From assembly GCF_040267685.1 (NCBI RefSeq), contig NZ_CP158367.1, positions 2,790,001 through 2,854,000 of the forward strand: 64,000 nucleotides of DNA, in the 5' to 3' direction. Numbering within the stretch: the stretch's first letter is position 1; every line of letters begins with the position of its first letter. Positions 42,488 through 52,039 of this stretch are shown here, in pieces. The position numbers and the translations under genes were made by a program. The stretch is from Proteinivorax tanatarense. GTDB lineage: Bacteria > Bacillota > Proteinivoracia > Proteinivoracales > Proteinivoracaceae. The notes under the pieces are model-generated. The model saw only the letters and a list, made by a program, of their open reading frames with translations, was not told the origin of the DNA and made no database searches.

Positions 42488-44005
42488 TTATTGAGTTATA
42501 CTGTTAATTGCCTTAGGCAGATGGTTGGCCACATCCGAAGGCAGTATCCCTCTGTAATTTTGGCTTTCTAGTAATAAATCAGAACTTAACCCATGTATAT
42601 AAACACCAGATATAGCAGCTGCTAACGGTGTAGCTCCGGCGCAAATCAGCGATAGAATTACACCCGTCAAAACATCTCCACTTCCCCCTTTAGATAAGCT
42701 TTTGTTGCCAGAAGTATTGATAAAAGCTATGCCCTTTGGACTACAGATGACAGTACTAGCTCCTTTTAGCACTAATGTGCAGTTAAACTGTTTACTGTAG
42801 TGTTTACATACTTCAACTGGATTTTCTACAATGTCGCTAACTTCTAACCCCGTCAATCTTGACATTTCCTTAGGGTGAGGTGTTAACACCCAGTTGCTTT
42901 TAATAACTCCCTTGGGCAACTTTGAAAGTAAGTTTAAACCGTCTCCATCCACCACCAATGGTTTTTTGTAGCTTAAAATAAGTTTTTCAAAGAATTGGTC
43001 ATTACTTTTTGTGCCCATACCCATCCCTAATGCCATGGCATCTGACTTTGTTAAAACTTTTGCGGTATCATTTAAAGAGCTTCGGCTTTTGGAATAGTCT
43101 ATTGCCCATGTAATATTTTCAGGCATATAGTTTTGAACAGTATTTTTTATTTCATTGGGAACTATTGTATGTAACACTCCTATACCCATTCTAACAGCGG
43201 CTAAAGAGGAAAGCTTCACTGCACCAGCCATATTTGTGTTTCCACCTAAAACAATACCTGTTCCATAATCACCTTTATGACTATCTTCCCTATGTTTAGG
43301 AAGTAGCTTTTTAACAAAGTTTGCTGTAACCTGATAGCTACTCGGTCTAACTCTATCCCTCACCATCTTTGGAATTCCAATATCTACCACATGTAGTTTT
43401 CCCACTACCTTTTTATGAGGATATATTAGCATATTTTCTTTGGGAAACTCCAAGGTGATTGTGTGATCGGCTTTTACTGTAGGCCATTTAGATAAAGATC
43501 CACAAGCCTTCAATCCAGAAGGAATATCAACACTAATTACTTTAGCATCTTTTTTTTGATTGATTAAATCAATAATTTCAGCATATATTCCTGTAACTTC
43601 CTTGTTTACACCTATGCCCAATAATGAATCAATTATAACTTCACTGGACCATAGGATTTTTTTGGCTTTCTCTAAGGTCTTAATTGTGTAGATTTCAACA
43701 TCCCTATAGGTTTTTAAAATATCATAGTTTGTTTGCCCATCCTTGGATAGGCTGGTTGAACATATCACTACATGTACTTTTTGGCACCCGTTATTTAGCA
43801 AATGTCTTGCAACGACTAAACCATCACCACCGTTATTTCCGCTTCCCACTAAAACACAAATTTTACTTTGTTTAGAAAAAAGCTGAGTCATTTTTTCCGC
43901 TATACTTCTACCGGCATTTTCCATTAAAACTATGGAAGGAGTATTGTGTTTATATTCAATTTCTTTATCTATAAACCTAATATTTTCTGAACTTGCTAAT
44001 TTCAT
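42488..44005 (-). CDS. nnr: Bifunctional NAD(P)HX epimerase / ADP-dependent NAD(P)HX dehydratase
   Basis: It repairs hydrated NAD(P)H. The N-terminal YjeF epimerase domain covers about 1-215 (LVGSGNNGGDGLVVARHL). The C-terminal ribokinase-like dehydratase covers about 225-505 (HKGDYGTGIVLGGNTNMAGA and KSLSKGGSGDVLTGVI with the catalytic aspartate). It has 505 residues from ATG 44005, with GAGGGG seven bases upstream. The gene starts four bases after the acpS stop, the classic acpS-nnr pairing. Confidence 0.95.
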   Translation of the reverse strand: MKLASSENIRFIDKEIEYKHNTPSIVLMENAGRSIAEKMTQLFSKQSKICVLVGSGNNGGDGLVVARHLLNNGCQKVHVVICSTSLSKDGQTNYDILKTYRDVEIYTIKTLEKAKKILWSSEVIIDSLLGIGVNKEVTGIYAEIIDLINQKKDAKVISVDIPSGLKACGSLSKWPTVKADHTITLEFPKENMLIYPHKKVVGKLHVVDIGIPKMVRDRVRPSSYQVTANFVKKLLPKHREDSHKGDYGTGIVLGGNTNMAGAVKLSSLAAVRMGIGVLHTIVPNEIKNTVQNYMPENITWAIDYSKSRSSLNDTAKVLTKSDAMALGMGMGTKSNDQFFEKLILSYKKPLVVDGDGLNLLSKLPKGVIKSNWVLTPHPKEMSRLTGLEVSDIVENPVEVCKHYSKQFNCTLVLKGASTVICSPKGIAFINTSGNKSLSKGGSGDVLTGVILSLICAGATPLAAAISGVYIHGLSSDLLLESQNYRGILPSDVANHLPKAINSITQ

Positions 44006-44009
44006 CAAA

Positions 44010-44375
44010 TCACCCCTCAGCAATTACATAAGCGATGGCATTTGATTTAGAATGGCTAATACTGAGATGTATTCGAGAAACTCCCAATGACCTTGCCCGT
44101 TTTTGGGCATTGCCTCTGAGATATACTCTAGGTTTCCCTAACCTATCTTTTATTATCTCAACATCTTTCCAGCTAACTAAACCAATACCCACTCCCAAAG
44201 CTTTTACAACCGCTTCTTTTGCTGCAAATCGTCCTGCTACAGTTGATACAGTTAAGTTCATGGAATCGATTTCTCGCTGCGTAAAAAGTCTTTTTAAAAT
44301 TTTAAGACCTCGTTTGTTATATACTTTTTTTATTCTTGATATTTCAATAATATCTGTACCCACTCCAAATATCAT
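44010..44375 (-). CDS. acpS: Holo-[acyl-carrier-protein] synthase
   Basis: It transfers phosphopantetheine from CoA to acyl carrier protein. The product has 121 residues from ATG 44375 (AGGAGGG upstream). Motifs are MIFGVGTDIIEI with the metal-binding Asp, GRFAAKEAVVKALGVG with the catalytic Glu, and SISHSKSNAIAYVIAE at the C-terminus. It is first gene of the alr-type cluster. Confidence 0.95.
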   Translation of the reverse strand: MIFGVGTDIIEISRIKKVYNKRGLKILKRLFTQREIDSMNLTVSTVAGRFAAKEAVVKALGVGIGLVSWKDVEIIKDRLGKPRVYLRGNAQKRARSLGVSRIHLSISHSKSNAIAYVIAEG

Positions 44376-44924
44376 TGCTTCCCTCCTTACAAAGTGAACT
44401 GAGATAGGCAATTACAAAGCTGCTCTGCAACTGTTTGATATAACAGCGTTTTTATAAATGATTTCAACCCCCGAAATACATAGCAAAAATCTTATCATCT
44501 GAGCCTAAAGCTAACAATCTTAAGTCGTTCTTTGAAAAATACTTTATCACATAATTACCTTTGACTCAAATAAAAGCATCTTTTTGTTAATATATAAGTA
44601 TGATATGTTAAATAAAAGAATTATATTTTAAAATGGGGAAATTCTTAATGTTAAATTTGAAACACTTTTGAATCAAGTGATTCTTTTTTGAATCGCACAG
44701 TTGGTTTTTATAACTAAAACTCGGCTTTGTCTTTAACTTTATGGTTATAATCTTAATAAAACAAAAATGGATAGGCCCTGTCATCCATAACAACCAGTAT
44801 TCTTTAACTAGTACAACTCATCTTCTTAAATGGCTTTGGAAAATTGGCAAAGTTTTTGCTAGAATATAATTGAAAGACAGTTTTTTAACGTGCTTTTTAT
44901 CAATTCTTTATAAAAGGAGTGGTT
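44376..44924. other. Divergent intergenic region
   Basis: No gene is seen. GAATCAAGTGATTCTTTTTT at about 44670 looks like a small terminator on the plus strand. TATAAT at about 44866, before the CoA-transferase genes, could be a -10, but the nearest TTGGCA is only 15 bases away, so the promoter is uncertain. Confidence 0.35.
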
Positions 44925-45575
44925 ATGTTGGGCAAGATGGTAAGTGTTGAGCAAGCTTTATCTAAACTAGATCATGGGCAAAGTTTTTTAATTGGTGGAT
45001 TCTTAAATGTTGGAACACCAGAAATGTTGGTTAGTGGCATCTTGGAAAAAGAATTAAAAGACTTAGAAATTATCGGAAATGATTCTGGTTTTCCAGATAG
45101 GGGTGTAGGAGAGCTAATTGCTAATAAAAGGGTGCGTAAGGTGGTAGCTACTCACATAGGTACAAATCCAGAGACTGGAAAACAAATGCATAGCGGTGAA
45201 ACTGAAGTTGTGTTAGTTCCTCAGGGAACACTAGCAGAACAGATTAGAGCTGGAGGCGCTGGACTGGGCGGCGTACTGACAGCTACAGGTATCGGCACTG
45301 TGGTGGAAAAAGACAAACAAGTTATAGAAGTAGACGGCAAAAAATTTCTGTTAGAAAAACCTATAACTGCTGATGTGGCTCTTATTAAAGCTTATAAAGC
45401 CGACAAGTATGGAAATTTAGTTTACCGTAAAGCTGCTAGAAATTTTAACCCTATTATGGCTACTGCAGGTAAGTTAGTGATTGCAGAAGCAGAAGAAATT
45501 GTAGAAGCAATTGATCCTGATGAAGTTATGACTCCAGGAGTATTTGTTGATATGGTTGTTAGGGGGGAAGAATAA
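44925..45575 (+). CDS. ctfA: Acetoacetate-type CoA-transferase, alpha subunit
   Basis: Small-molecule CoA-transferase subunit A (AtoD/CtfA/ScoA group), 216 residues from ATG 44925, five bases after AGGAG. The glycine-rich region FLIGGFLNVGTPE and the C-terminal RKAARNFNPIMATAGKLVIAEAEEIVE are typical. With the beta subunit it would move CoA between acetyl-, butyryl- or acetoacetyl-type acids in fermentation. Exact substrates cannot be read from sequence. The stop overlaps the next start by one base. Confidence 0.9.
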   Translation: MLGKMVSVEQALSKLDHGQSFLIGGFLNVGTPEMLVSGILEKELKDLEIIGNDSGFPDRGVGELIANKRVRKVVATHIGTNPETGKQMHSGETEVVLVPQGTLAEQIRAGGAGLGGVLTATGIGTVVEKDKQVIEVDGKKFLLEKPITADVALIKAYKADKYGNLVYRKAARNFNPIMATAGKLVIAEAEEIVEAIDPDEVMTPGVFVDMVVRGEE

Positions 45576-46237
45576 TGGATAAAAAACAACGTAGAGAGAT
45601 AATTGTAAAAAGGATAGCTAAGGAGTTTAAAGATGGGGATGTTGTTAACCTTGGTATCGGAATGCCTACTATGGTGGCAAATTACATCCCAGAAGAGATA
45701 GATATAGTGCTTCAGTCAGAAAATGGATTTGTAGGTCTTGGTTCTGCACCAATGGAGGGTGATGAAGATAAAGACTTAACTAATGCAGGTGGGCAACCAG
45801 TCACCATAAGAAAAGGAGGAGCCTTTTTTGATAGCGCCACATCTTTTACTATCATTCGAGGAGGACATGTAGATGCCACTGTTCTAGGAGCTTTAGAGGT
45901 AGATGAAAAAGGAAACCTAGCCAACTGGATGATTCCTGGAAAGATGGTTCCTGGCATGGGAGGTGCTATGGATTTGGTTTCTGGAGCGAAAAAAGTTATA
46001 CTTGCTATGGAACATGTGTCAAAAGATGGCAGTCCTAAAATATTGAAGAAATGCTCTTTACCTCTTACAGCAGCTGAAGAAGTTGATTTAATTGTTACCG
46101 ATATGGCGGTAATTAAAGTTACAGAGAAAGGGTTGCTTCTTAAAGAAATTGCCTTTAATACAACCGTGGAAGAAGTACAGAAAAACACCCAAGCCAAGTT
46201 GATTATTGACGAGGATTTAAAAACTTTTGGTGAGTAA
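45575..46237 (+). CDS. ctfB: Acetoacetate-type CoA-transferase, beta subunit
   Basis: Subunit B (AtoA/CtfB/ScoB group), 220 residues. The catalytic glutamate that forms the CoA thioester lies in VLQSENGFVGLGSAP (about residue 50). GGAFFDSATSFTIIRGGHVD is also characteristic. Translation is coupled to the alpha subunit through TAATG. The fermentation setting of the other genes (peptidases, asparaginase) suggests use in amino-acid-derived acid metabolism. Confidence 0.93.
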   Translation: MDKKQRREIIVKRIAKEFKDGDVVNLGIGMPTMVANYIPEEIDIVLQSENGFVGLGSAPMEGDEDKDLTNAGGQPVTIRKGGAFFDSATSFTIIRGGHVDATVLGALEVDEKGNLANWMIPGKMVPGMGGAMDLVSGAKKVILAMEHVSKDGSPKILKKCSLPLTAAEEVDLIVTDMAVIKVTEKGLLLKEIAFNTTVEEVQKNTQAKLIIDEDLKTFGE

Positions 46238-46275
46238 AGAAAAGGCATCGCCTAATAAGGTGATGCCTTTTCTTT
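46238..46275. terminator. Terminator after the CoA-transferase operon
   Basis: AAAGGCATCGCC pairs with GGTGATGCCTTT across six bases, followed by TCTTTATT. It may also end the opposing S9 peptidase transcript. Confidence 0.85.
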
Positions 46276-46344
46276 ATTGAACTAAAAGCAAAATTATAAA
46301 CGAATTATAATCACTTCTGATAATAAAGCCATGATCAAAAGTAT

Positions 46345-48432
46345 TTAGCTCTCTTCTATTTGATTGTTAGTTGACAGTTGTGACTCTTCCTTTTGCTCAC
46401 TAGTTTCATTTACTTCCCCTAAAGCTTTAAGCAAAAATGTATAAGTATCTGCTTGCTCCTCTATAATCTTGTAAATTGGTTTACCCATGCCGTGCCCGGC
46501 TTTTTCTTCCACCCTTAGCAAAATAGGATTATCTCCTTTATAATGATGTTTTAGCGTTGCAGCAAATTTGAGTGCATGGGCGGGAACCACTCTATCGTCC
46601 ACTTCCGCTGTTAAAATTAATGTCTTTGGATATTCTACGTTATCTTTTACATTATGAAGAGGGGAGTATTTATACATAAATTTAAAGTGTTCTTTGTTTT
46701 TTTCGGCGTTTCCATATTCACCGGTCCAATATCTTCCTACGGTAAACTTATGGAACCTTAGCATATCTAACACAGGTACACCACAAATAACCGCTCCAAA
46801 TAATTCTGGTCTTTGGGTCATACAAGCCCCCACCAGCAACCCTCCATTGCTACGGCCGGATATTGCCAACTTAGATGCGGAAGTGTAACCTTCTTCTATC
46901 AAGTATTCACCGGCTGCTATAAAGTCATCAAAAACATTTTGTTTATTTTCTAGCATTCCTGCTTTATGCCACTCTTCACCTAGCTCTCCTCCACCTCTTA
47001 AATTGGCTACAGCATGGATTCCACCTTTTTTGAGCCACATAATTTGCTGTGGTGCAAAGTTTGGGGTAATACTAATATTAAAGCCGCCATACCCCCAAAG
47101 AACAGTAGGATTTCTACCATCTAGTTCGATGCCTTTTTTATATGTGATAAACATAGGTACTTTAGTTCCGTCTTTAGAAGTATAAAAAACTTGTTTTGTT
47201 TCAAATTCCTTTGGGTTAAATTCTAGTTTTGGTGAATTAAACTCTATACTCTTTTGGCTATCTAAATCAAAAGAATATATTGTCATGGGAGTAAAAAATG
47301 AGGTAAAAGCGTAAAATACCTCTGAGGACTTTTGCCGACAAGACACACCGGCTACTGTCCCTATACTAGGCAACTTTATTTCATTATCTTTATGTCCTTT
47401 TAAGTTAAATAGTTCCAATAAATTTTGAGCTTTTTCCATATAAGTAACCAAAAAATTATCGCCTACCAATTTAACATCAGTCATAACTTTAGTGGAATGC
47501 TCTCCTATAATTTCTTCCCAATGTTCTTTCATTGGTTTTTGCAGGTTAATAGATATTAACCTTTCTTTCGGGGCATCGAGATTAGTTCGGATGTAGATAT
47601 TATCTCCATGGGTGGCAACAGGAAAATATGAGGCATCCGCTTTATCCAATAACTTAATAAACTTTTCACTGTTAATCTCTCTGATATAAATCCTATTATT
47701 TCTTTTAGTTCCTTCAGAAATATACAAAATTAAATATTTATTATCTTCTGTTACAAAGGGATGAAAACTAAGCTCTTTTTTATCGGGAAGTTGGAAAATT
47801 AGTTTATCTTCCTTTTGTCTCGTTCCTACTTTGTGAAAATAAACTTTATTGTGGTAGCTTTCCTGCCCAGGCTCCACAGTATTGGGATCTCTAAATCTGC
47901 TATAGTAGAACCCATTCCCATCTGGATGCCAAGCCATATTGGTAAACTTACACCATTTAAGTTTTTCTTGTGTATGCTCCATGTTGTTCAGGTTTTTGAT
48001 ATATATAGTCTGCCAATCACTTCCGCTTTTTGAAATTGTGTAAGCTATATATTCTTCGTCAGGGGATATGGTATAGTTTGTTAGAGCTGCAGTTCCGTCT
48101 TTCTCAATTGTGTTGGGGTTGAGAACTTCTTGTTTTTCTTTAGTTTCTTTGTTTACTTTATACAAAATTCCTTGATTTAAAAGCCCGGGGTTTTCGGTGT
48201 AAAAGTAGTAGTTTTTTGTTATAGTAGGTAGTGAAGTTTTACTATAATTATAAAGTTCTTTAAGTTCTTCTGTTATGTTTTGATGCAATGGACCCTTGAT
48301 GAATTTTTGAGTTTTTTTGTTTTCTTCTGAAATAAATTTTTTAGTTAATGGTTCTTCCGGATTTTCAAGATACCTGTACGGGTCATGGACCTCTGTTCCA
48401 AAAAAATTTTCTTTTACATTTTCCCTTTTCAT
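46345..48432 (-). CDS. Prolyl oligopeptidase family serine peptidase (S9A)
   Basis: The product has 695 residues, as usual for prolyl oligopeptidases. It has no signal peptide, so it acts on imported peptides in the cytoplasm. The N-terminus NFFGTEVHDPYRYLENPEEP and a seven-bladed propeller (about 70-400) precede the alpha/beta-hydrolase domain. The catalytic triad is visible: Ser about 528 in SGRSNGGLL, Asp about 612 in AEVDDRV and His about 647 in AGHGMG. The last 25 residues are a polar tail beyond the family's normal end. It stands alone beside a REP-like array. Confidence 0.95.
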   Translation of the reverse strand: MKRENVKENFFGTEVHDPYRYLENPEEPLTKKFISEENKKTQKFIKGPLHQNITEELKELYNYSKTSLPTITKNYYFYTENPGLLNQGILYKVNKETKEKQEVLNPNTIEKDGTAALTNYTISPDEEYIAYTISKSGSDWQTIYIKNLNNMEHTQEKLKWCKFTNMAWHPDGNGFYYSRFRDPNTVEPGQESYHNKVYFHKVGTRQKEDKLIFQLPDKKELSFHPFVTEDNKYLILYISEGTKRNNRIYIREINSEKFIKLLDKADASYFPVATHGDNIYIRTNLDAPKERLISINLQKPMKEHWEEIIGEHSTKVMTDVKLVGDNFLVTYMEKAQNLLELFNLKGHKDNEIKLPSIGTVAGVSCRQKSSEVFYAFTSFFTPMTIYSFDLDSQKSIEFNSPKLEFNPKEFETKQVFYTSKDGTKVPMFITYKKGIELDGRNPTVLWGYGGFNISITPNFAPQQIMWLKKGGIHAVANLRGGGELGEEWHKAGMLENKQNVFDDFIAAGEYLIEEGYTSASKLAISGRSNGGLLVGACMTQRPELFGAVICGVPVLDMLRFHKFTVGRYWTGEYGNAEKNKEHFKFMYKYSPLHNVKDNVEYPKTLILTAEVDDRVVPAHALKFAATLKHHYKGDNPILLRVEEKAGHGMGKPIYKIIEEQADTYTFLLKALGEVNETSEQKEESQLSTNNQIEES

Positions 48433-48524
48433 GTTTTCCCTCCTCTAAAATTTTACCATTAGGCGATTGCAAGCTTTACAATCCTTGACTTTTATATTTT
48501 AAAACCCCGTTAAATGCTTTAAAT

Positions 48525-49150
48525 GATGGCCGGCACAGTGACCGGCCACTACCCTATCGAGGGTTGGTTTTAGTTTTATATGGGGTTTGCCTCCTTATCC
48601 ACAAAGGGGTAGAGGTGACCTCTGTGTCAACCTTAGTAACACTGCTCTTTTTTCCTTTTGCTCTGCTTGGTTATATCCGACACAGCGACCAGTCGTTTCC
48701 CTATCGGTAGTTGATGTTGGTTTTATATGGGGTTTGCCTCCTTATCCACAAAGGGGTAGAGGTTGACCTCTGTGTCAACCTTAGTAACACTGCTCTTTTT
48801 TTCTTTTGCTCTGCTTGGTTATATCCGACACAGCGACCAGTCGTTTTCCTATCGGTAGTTGGTGTTAGTTTTATATGGGGTTGCTTCCTTATCCCCAAAG
48901 GGGTAGAGGTTGACCTCTGTGTCAACCTTTGCAACATCTGCTCTTTTTTCCTTTTGCTCTGCTTGGTTATATCCGACACAGCGACCAGTCGTTTTCCTAT
49001 CGGTAGTTGGTGTTAGTTTTATATGGGGTTGCTTCCTTATCCCCAAAGGGGTAGTGGTTGACCTCTGTGTCAACCTTTGCAACATCTGCTCTTTTTTCCT
49101 TTTGCTCTGCTTGGTTATATCCGACACAGCGACCGGTCGCTACTCTACCT
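48525..49150. repeat. REP-like array with a 148-bp unit
   Basis: Four to five units recur every 148 bases. Each has a forward hairpin GTAGAGGTTGACCTCTGTGT then CAACCT (at about 48607, 48756, 48904 and 49050). A reverse hairpin has core CGACTGGTCGCTGTGTCGG on the minus strand (at about 48676, 48824, 48972, 49120). The first reverse copy (48531) has a different core, GTAGTGGCCGGTCACTGTGC then CGGCCA. The array fills the gap between the S9 peptidase and the amidohydrolase. Confidence 0.8.
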
Positions 49151-49184
49151 GGGGTATTGAAAATTCTTGAAGTGTAGTTGGTTT

Positions 49185-50603
49185 TTAAATTAGACCTTCT
49201 TCCATTTTTTTAGATAATGTGGTGTTCATGTTTTTATAAAATTTTTCTGCTCTTTGTGCTATATTTTCAGCAGCTTTCTGACCTTCTAATATTGCCTGTT
49301 TTTCATTTGTTTTTGTTAGCCTTCTTTCTTCCATAACTATCTCTCCATCAATAATTACTGTTTCAACCTCACTACCATTTGCGGAATAAACTAAGTTTGG
49401 CACTATATTTCGTTGAGGTGTTTGTAAAGCTGGGAACATGGAAGGGCTATTTGTGTCCACTATAATAATATCTGCTTTTTTTCCTGGTGCAATTGAACCT
49501 ATTTCATCCTCCATACCAAGCGCTTTTGCTGCGTTGATGGTTGCCATTTTTAAAACTTCCCAAGCGGGGAATACTTTTGGATCATTTACTTTACACTTAT
49601 TCAAGATTGCTGTAAACTTCATTTCGTTAAACATGTTGTTACAGTTGTTACCCGGTGCTTGATCACTACCTAAAGCTAATTTGGAGCTATACTTTTTAAA
49701 TTCTGCTGCCGGCGGAACAATTCCATCTATTATACCTATACTACCGGAACAAAGTATCATAGAAGCTCCCCGTTGAGCTACAAGTTTTGTTTCCTCTGCA
49801 GTGGCTTCTGTTAAATGAACTGCCAGTAACATATCATCTAAATAGCCAATTTCATCAAGGTATTGAATAGACCTTTTACCATACCTTTTTTCCATCTGAT
49901 ATATTTCTCTATCCCCTTGAGCTACATGCATATGAATTTTTGTGTTATATCTCTTTGCAATTTCTTTAACCTCTAAAAGCAGTTCTTTTGACATCATATC
50001 GGGTCCTTGTGGTCCCATTAAACATCTTATTCGGCCGTCTTTGTAACCATGCCATTTTTCCATCAATTCTAAAGCGTTTCGTAACTTTTCTTGCCCAACT
50101 GACGGGTCTAGAGGATAAAGATCACCAACTTCAATATCACTTTTATCAGACATCTCGTTAACTGTATCAGCCAAAACTGCTCGAGAACCAACTTGAGCAT
50201 GATTGTTTGCAATCTTGCCCATCGGGTTATCATAATCGCAAAAAGTTGTAGTACCAGCTTTTAGACCCTCGATAATATTTACCATAGAGCCTTTTACTCG
50301 GCCTTCTTCATCTAAAGCTTTGACAAATGGCCATAGTCCCCCTTCCATCCAATTATCAACATCTTGTGAAAGACCTCTTAAAATACCTATCCCTGTATGA
50401 ATATGAGCATCTATAAGACCAGGCATAACTACTTTTTCTTCTACATCTATTTCCTTATGAGCTTTTTTCTGAGTAAAATTCCTTAATTGGCCCACTTCAG
50501 TAATTTTATTATCTTTTATAGAAACTGCCCCCTGCGGAATAATACCCAGTCCTTTACCTTCCATAGTTATCAATGTAGCATTTTTTATCAATATATCCAC
50601 CAT
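49185..50603 (-). CDS. Amidohydrolase of the SsnA/TrzA/MtaD group (nucleoside or purine deaminase-like)
   Basis: The product has 472 residues from ATG 50603, following GGGGG. Metal-binding motifs of the ATZ/TRZ-type amidohydrolases are present: MPGLIDAHIHTGIG (about 57-70), KIHMHVAQGDRE, LLAVHLTEAT and LGSDQAPGNNCNNMF with the catalytic aspartate. The usual HxxE glutamate after the third histidine motif appears as HVAQ, so substrate choice may differ from classic cytosine or guanine deaminases. Alternatives are S-adenosylhomocysteine/5'-deoxyadenosine deaminase or an aminohydrolase for another heterocycle. Confidence 0.8.
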   Translation of the reverse strand: MVDILIKNATLITMEGKGLGIIPQGAVSIKDNKITEVGQLRNFTQKKAHKEIDVEEKVVMPGLIDAHIHTGIGILRGLSQDVDNWMEGGLWPFVKALDEEGRVKGSMVNIIEGLKAGTTTFCDYDNPMGKIANNHAQVGSRAVLADTVNEMSDKSDIEVGDLYPLDPSVGQEKLRNALELMEKWHGYKDGRIRCLMGPQGPDMMSKELLLEVKEIAKRYNTKIHMHVAQGDREIYQMEKRYGKRSIQYLDEIGYLDDMLLAVHLTEATAEETKLVAQRGASMILCSGSIGIIDGIVPPAAEFKKYSSKLALGSDQAPGNNCNNMFNEMKFTAILNKCKVNDPKVFPAWEVLKMATINAAKALGMEDEIGSIAPGKKADIIIVDTNSPSMFPALQTPQRNIVPNLVYSANGSEVETVIIDGEIVMEERRLTKTNEKQAILEGQKAAENIAQRAEKFYKNMNTTLSKKMEEGLI

Positions 50604-50767
50604 AGTTTTTCCCCCTTTTTTAATATTTCGTAAGTCTAACTTTATAATTGTATTCAATAAAAATAATTAAAACCCTTTTCACTACATAAAATTTATTTCG
50701 ATAGCAGGATTTTTCTTATCTTTTGTACAATAAGTAAAAAACAACTAAATTTAAAGGAGTGTCTATA

Positions 50768-51904
50768 TTGCAAAAAAGAGCGTTGGGAAAACTAAATGCT
50801 AACTCTTCATTATTAGGTTTAGGATGTATGCGTTTTCCGATGAAAGGTGAGGGAGATAACTCCCAGGTTGATGAAAAAAAAGCTATTGACTTAATTCGAC
50901 ATTCCATCGATAGCGGTGTAAATTATATTGACACTGCTTATCCTTACCACGGGGGAGATAGCGAACCCATTGTAGGTAAAGCTCTTAAAGACGGGTATAG
51001 AGAGAAGGTTTATTTAGCGACAAAATCACCTGTCTGGAAAATGGAAAAAGAAGAGGATTTTGAAAAGTACTTAGATGAACAATTAGAAAAACTGCAAACT
51101 GACTATATTGATTTTTATCTTTTACATGCCTTAGATAAAGATCGTTGGGAAAAGGCTAAAAAATTAGGTGCGGAAAAGTTTCTAGAAAAAGCTATCGCGC
51201 AAGGCAAAATAAAGCATGCTTGTTTTTCCTTCCACGATAATTTTGAAATCTTCAAGGAAATCGTAGATGCTTATCCATGGAGCTTGTGTTTAATTCAACT
51301 AAATTACTTAGATGAAAATTATCAAGCTGGAGTAGAGGGTCTTAAATATGCATATGAAAAGGGGTTAGCCATAGCCATTATGGAACCATTAAGGGGAGGA
51401 AAACTGGCTAAAAATGTCCCCACCGATGTTCAAAAAGTTTGGGATAAGTATGATGTAAAAAGAACTCCAGCAGAATGGGCTTTTAAATGGCTAGCTAATT
51501 TCCCAGAAGTTTCTGTAATTTTAAGTGGTATGAACAGCAAAGAAGAGGTTAATGAAAATGTGAAAATCTTAGACAAAGCCAAACCTAACTCGCTAAGTAA
51601 AGAAGAAAAACAGCTTATAGAAGAGGCAAAAAGTATCTTTGAAGATAAAATTAAAATAACTTGTACCGAGTGTAATTACTGTATTCCGTGTCCCCATGAT
51701 GTAATGATTCCAACTTTGTTTAATGTTTATAACAGTGGGTATATGTTTGAAAACGTACAAGGGAGTAAAGATACTTATTTAAGAATAAAGAAAATGGAAA
51801 AAGACGCATCTAAGTGTGTAGAATGTGGTCTTTGTGAAAAGGAATGTCCGCAAAATCTTCCTATCATAGAACACCTTAAAAAAATTGAAGAAGAGTTAGG
51901 ATAG
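50768..51904 (+). CDS. Aldo/keto reductase with C-terminal ferredoxin domain
   Basis: The aldo/keto reductase barrel covers about 1-285, with the catalytic Asp-Tyr in YIDTAYPYHGGDSEP. A two-cluster ferredoxin-like end follows: CTECNYCIPCPHD (about 299-311) and CVECGLCEKECP (about 353-364). I choose TTG 50768 as start because AAAGGAG lies eight bases upstream and homologues begin with MQKR-type residues. A GTG at 50759 overlaps that RBS. Family members occur widely in anaerobes and are probably electron-transfer-linked oxidoreductases. The substrate is unknown. Confidence 0.9.
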   Translation: MQKRALGKLNANSSLLGLGCMRFPMKGEGDNSQVDEKKAIDLIRHSIDSGVNYIDTAYPYHGGDSEPIVGKALKDGYREKVYLATKSPVWKMEKEEDFEKYLDEQLEKLQTDYIDFYLLHALDKDRWEKAKKLGAEKFLEKAIAQGKIKHACFSFHDNFEIFKEIVDAYPWSLCLIQLNYLDENYQAGVEGLKYAYEKGLAIAIMEPLRGGKLAKNVPTDVQKVWDKYDVKRTPAEWAFKWLANFPEVSVILSGMNSKEEVNENVKILDKAKPNSLSKEEKQLIEEAKSIFEDKIKITCTECNYCIPCPHDVMIPTLFNVYNSGYMFENVQGSKDTYLRIKKMEKDASKCVECGLCEKECPQNLPIIEHLKKIEEELG

Positions 51905-52039
51905 TAACTCTGCTGGGCTACTAAGCACAACAAGATTTTTAATTGAAAGTAGGGGTGGCTGTTCTCTGTAGTTTTAACTATGTTTCTAACCCCAAAGTTC
52001 TTAGTAAACGATTTTTAACACAGGAGGTGAGCTCAGCTT

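Noticed and set aside
44608-44793. 61-codon minus-strand frame before the CoA-transferase genes
   Set aside because: Low-complexity, AT-driven, no RBS, and it covers a terminator-like hairpin.
48701-49170. Overlapping frames of about 90-100 codons on both strands
   Set aside because: They are periodic translations of the 148-bp repeat.
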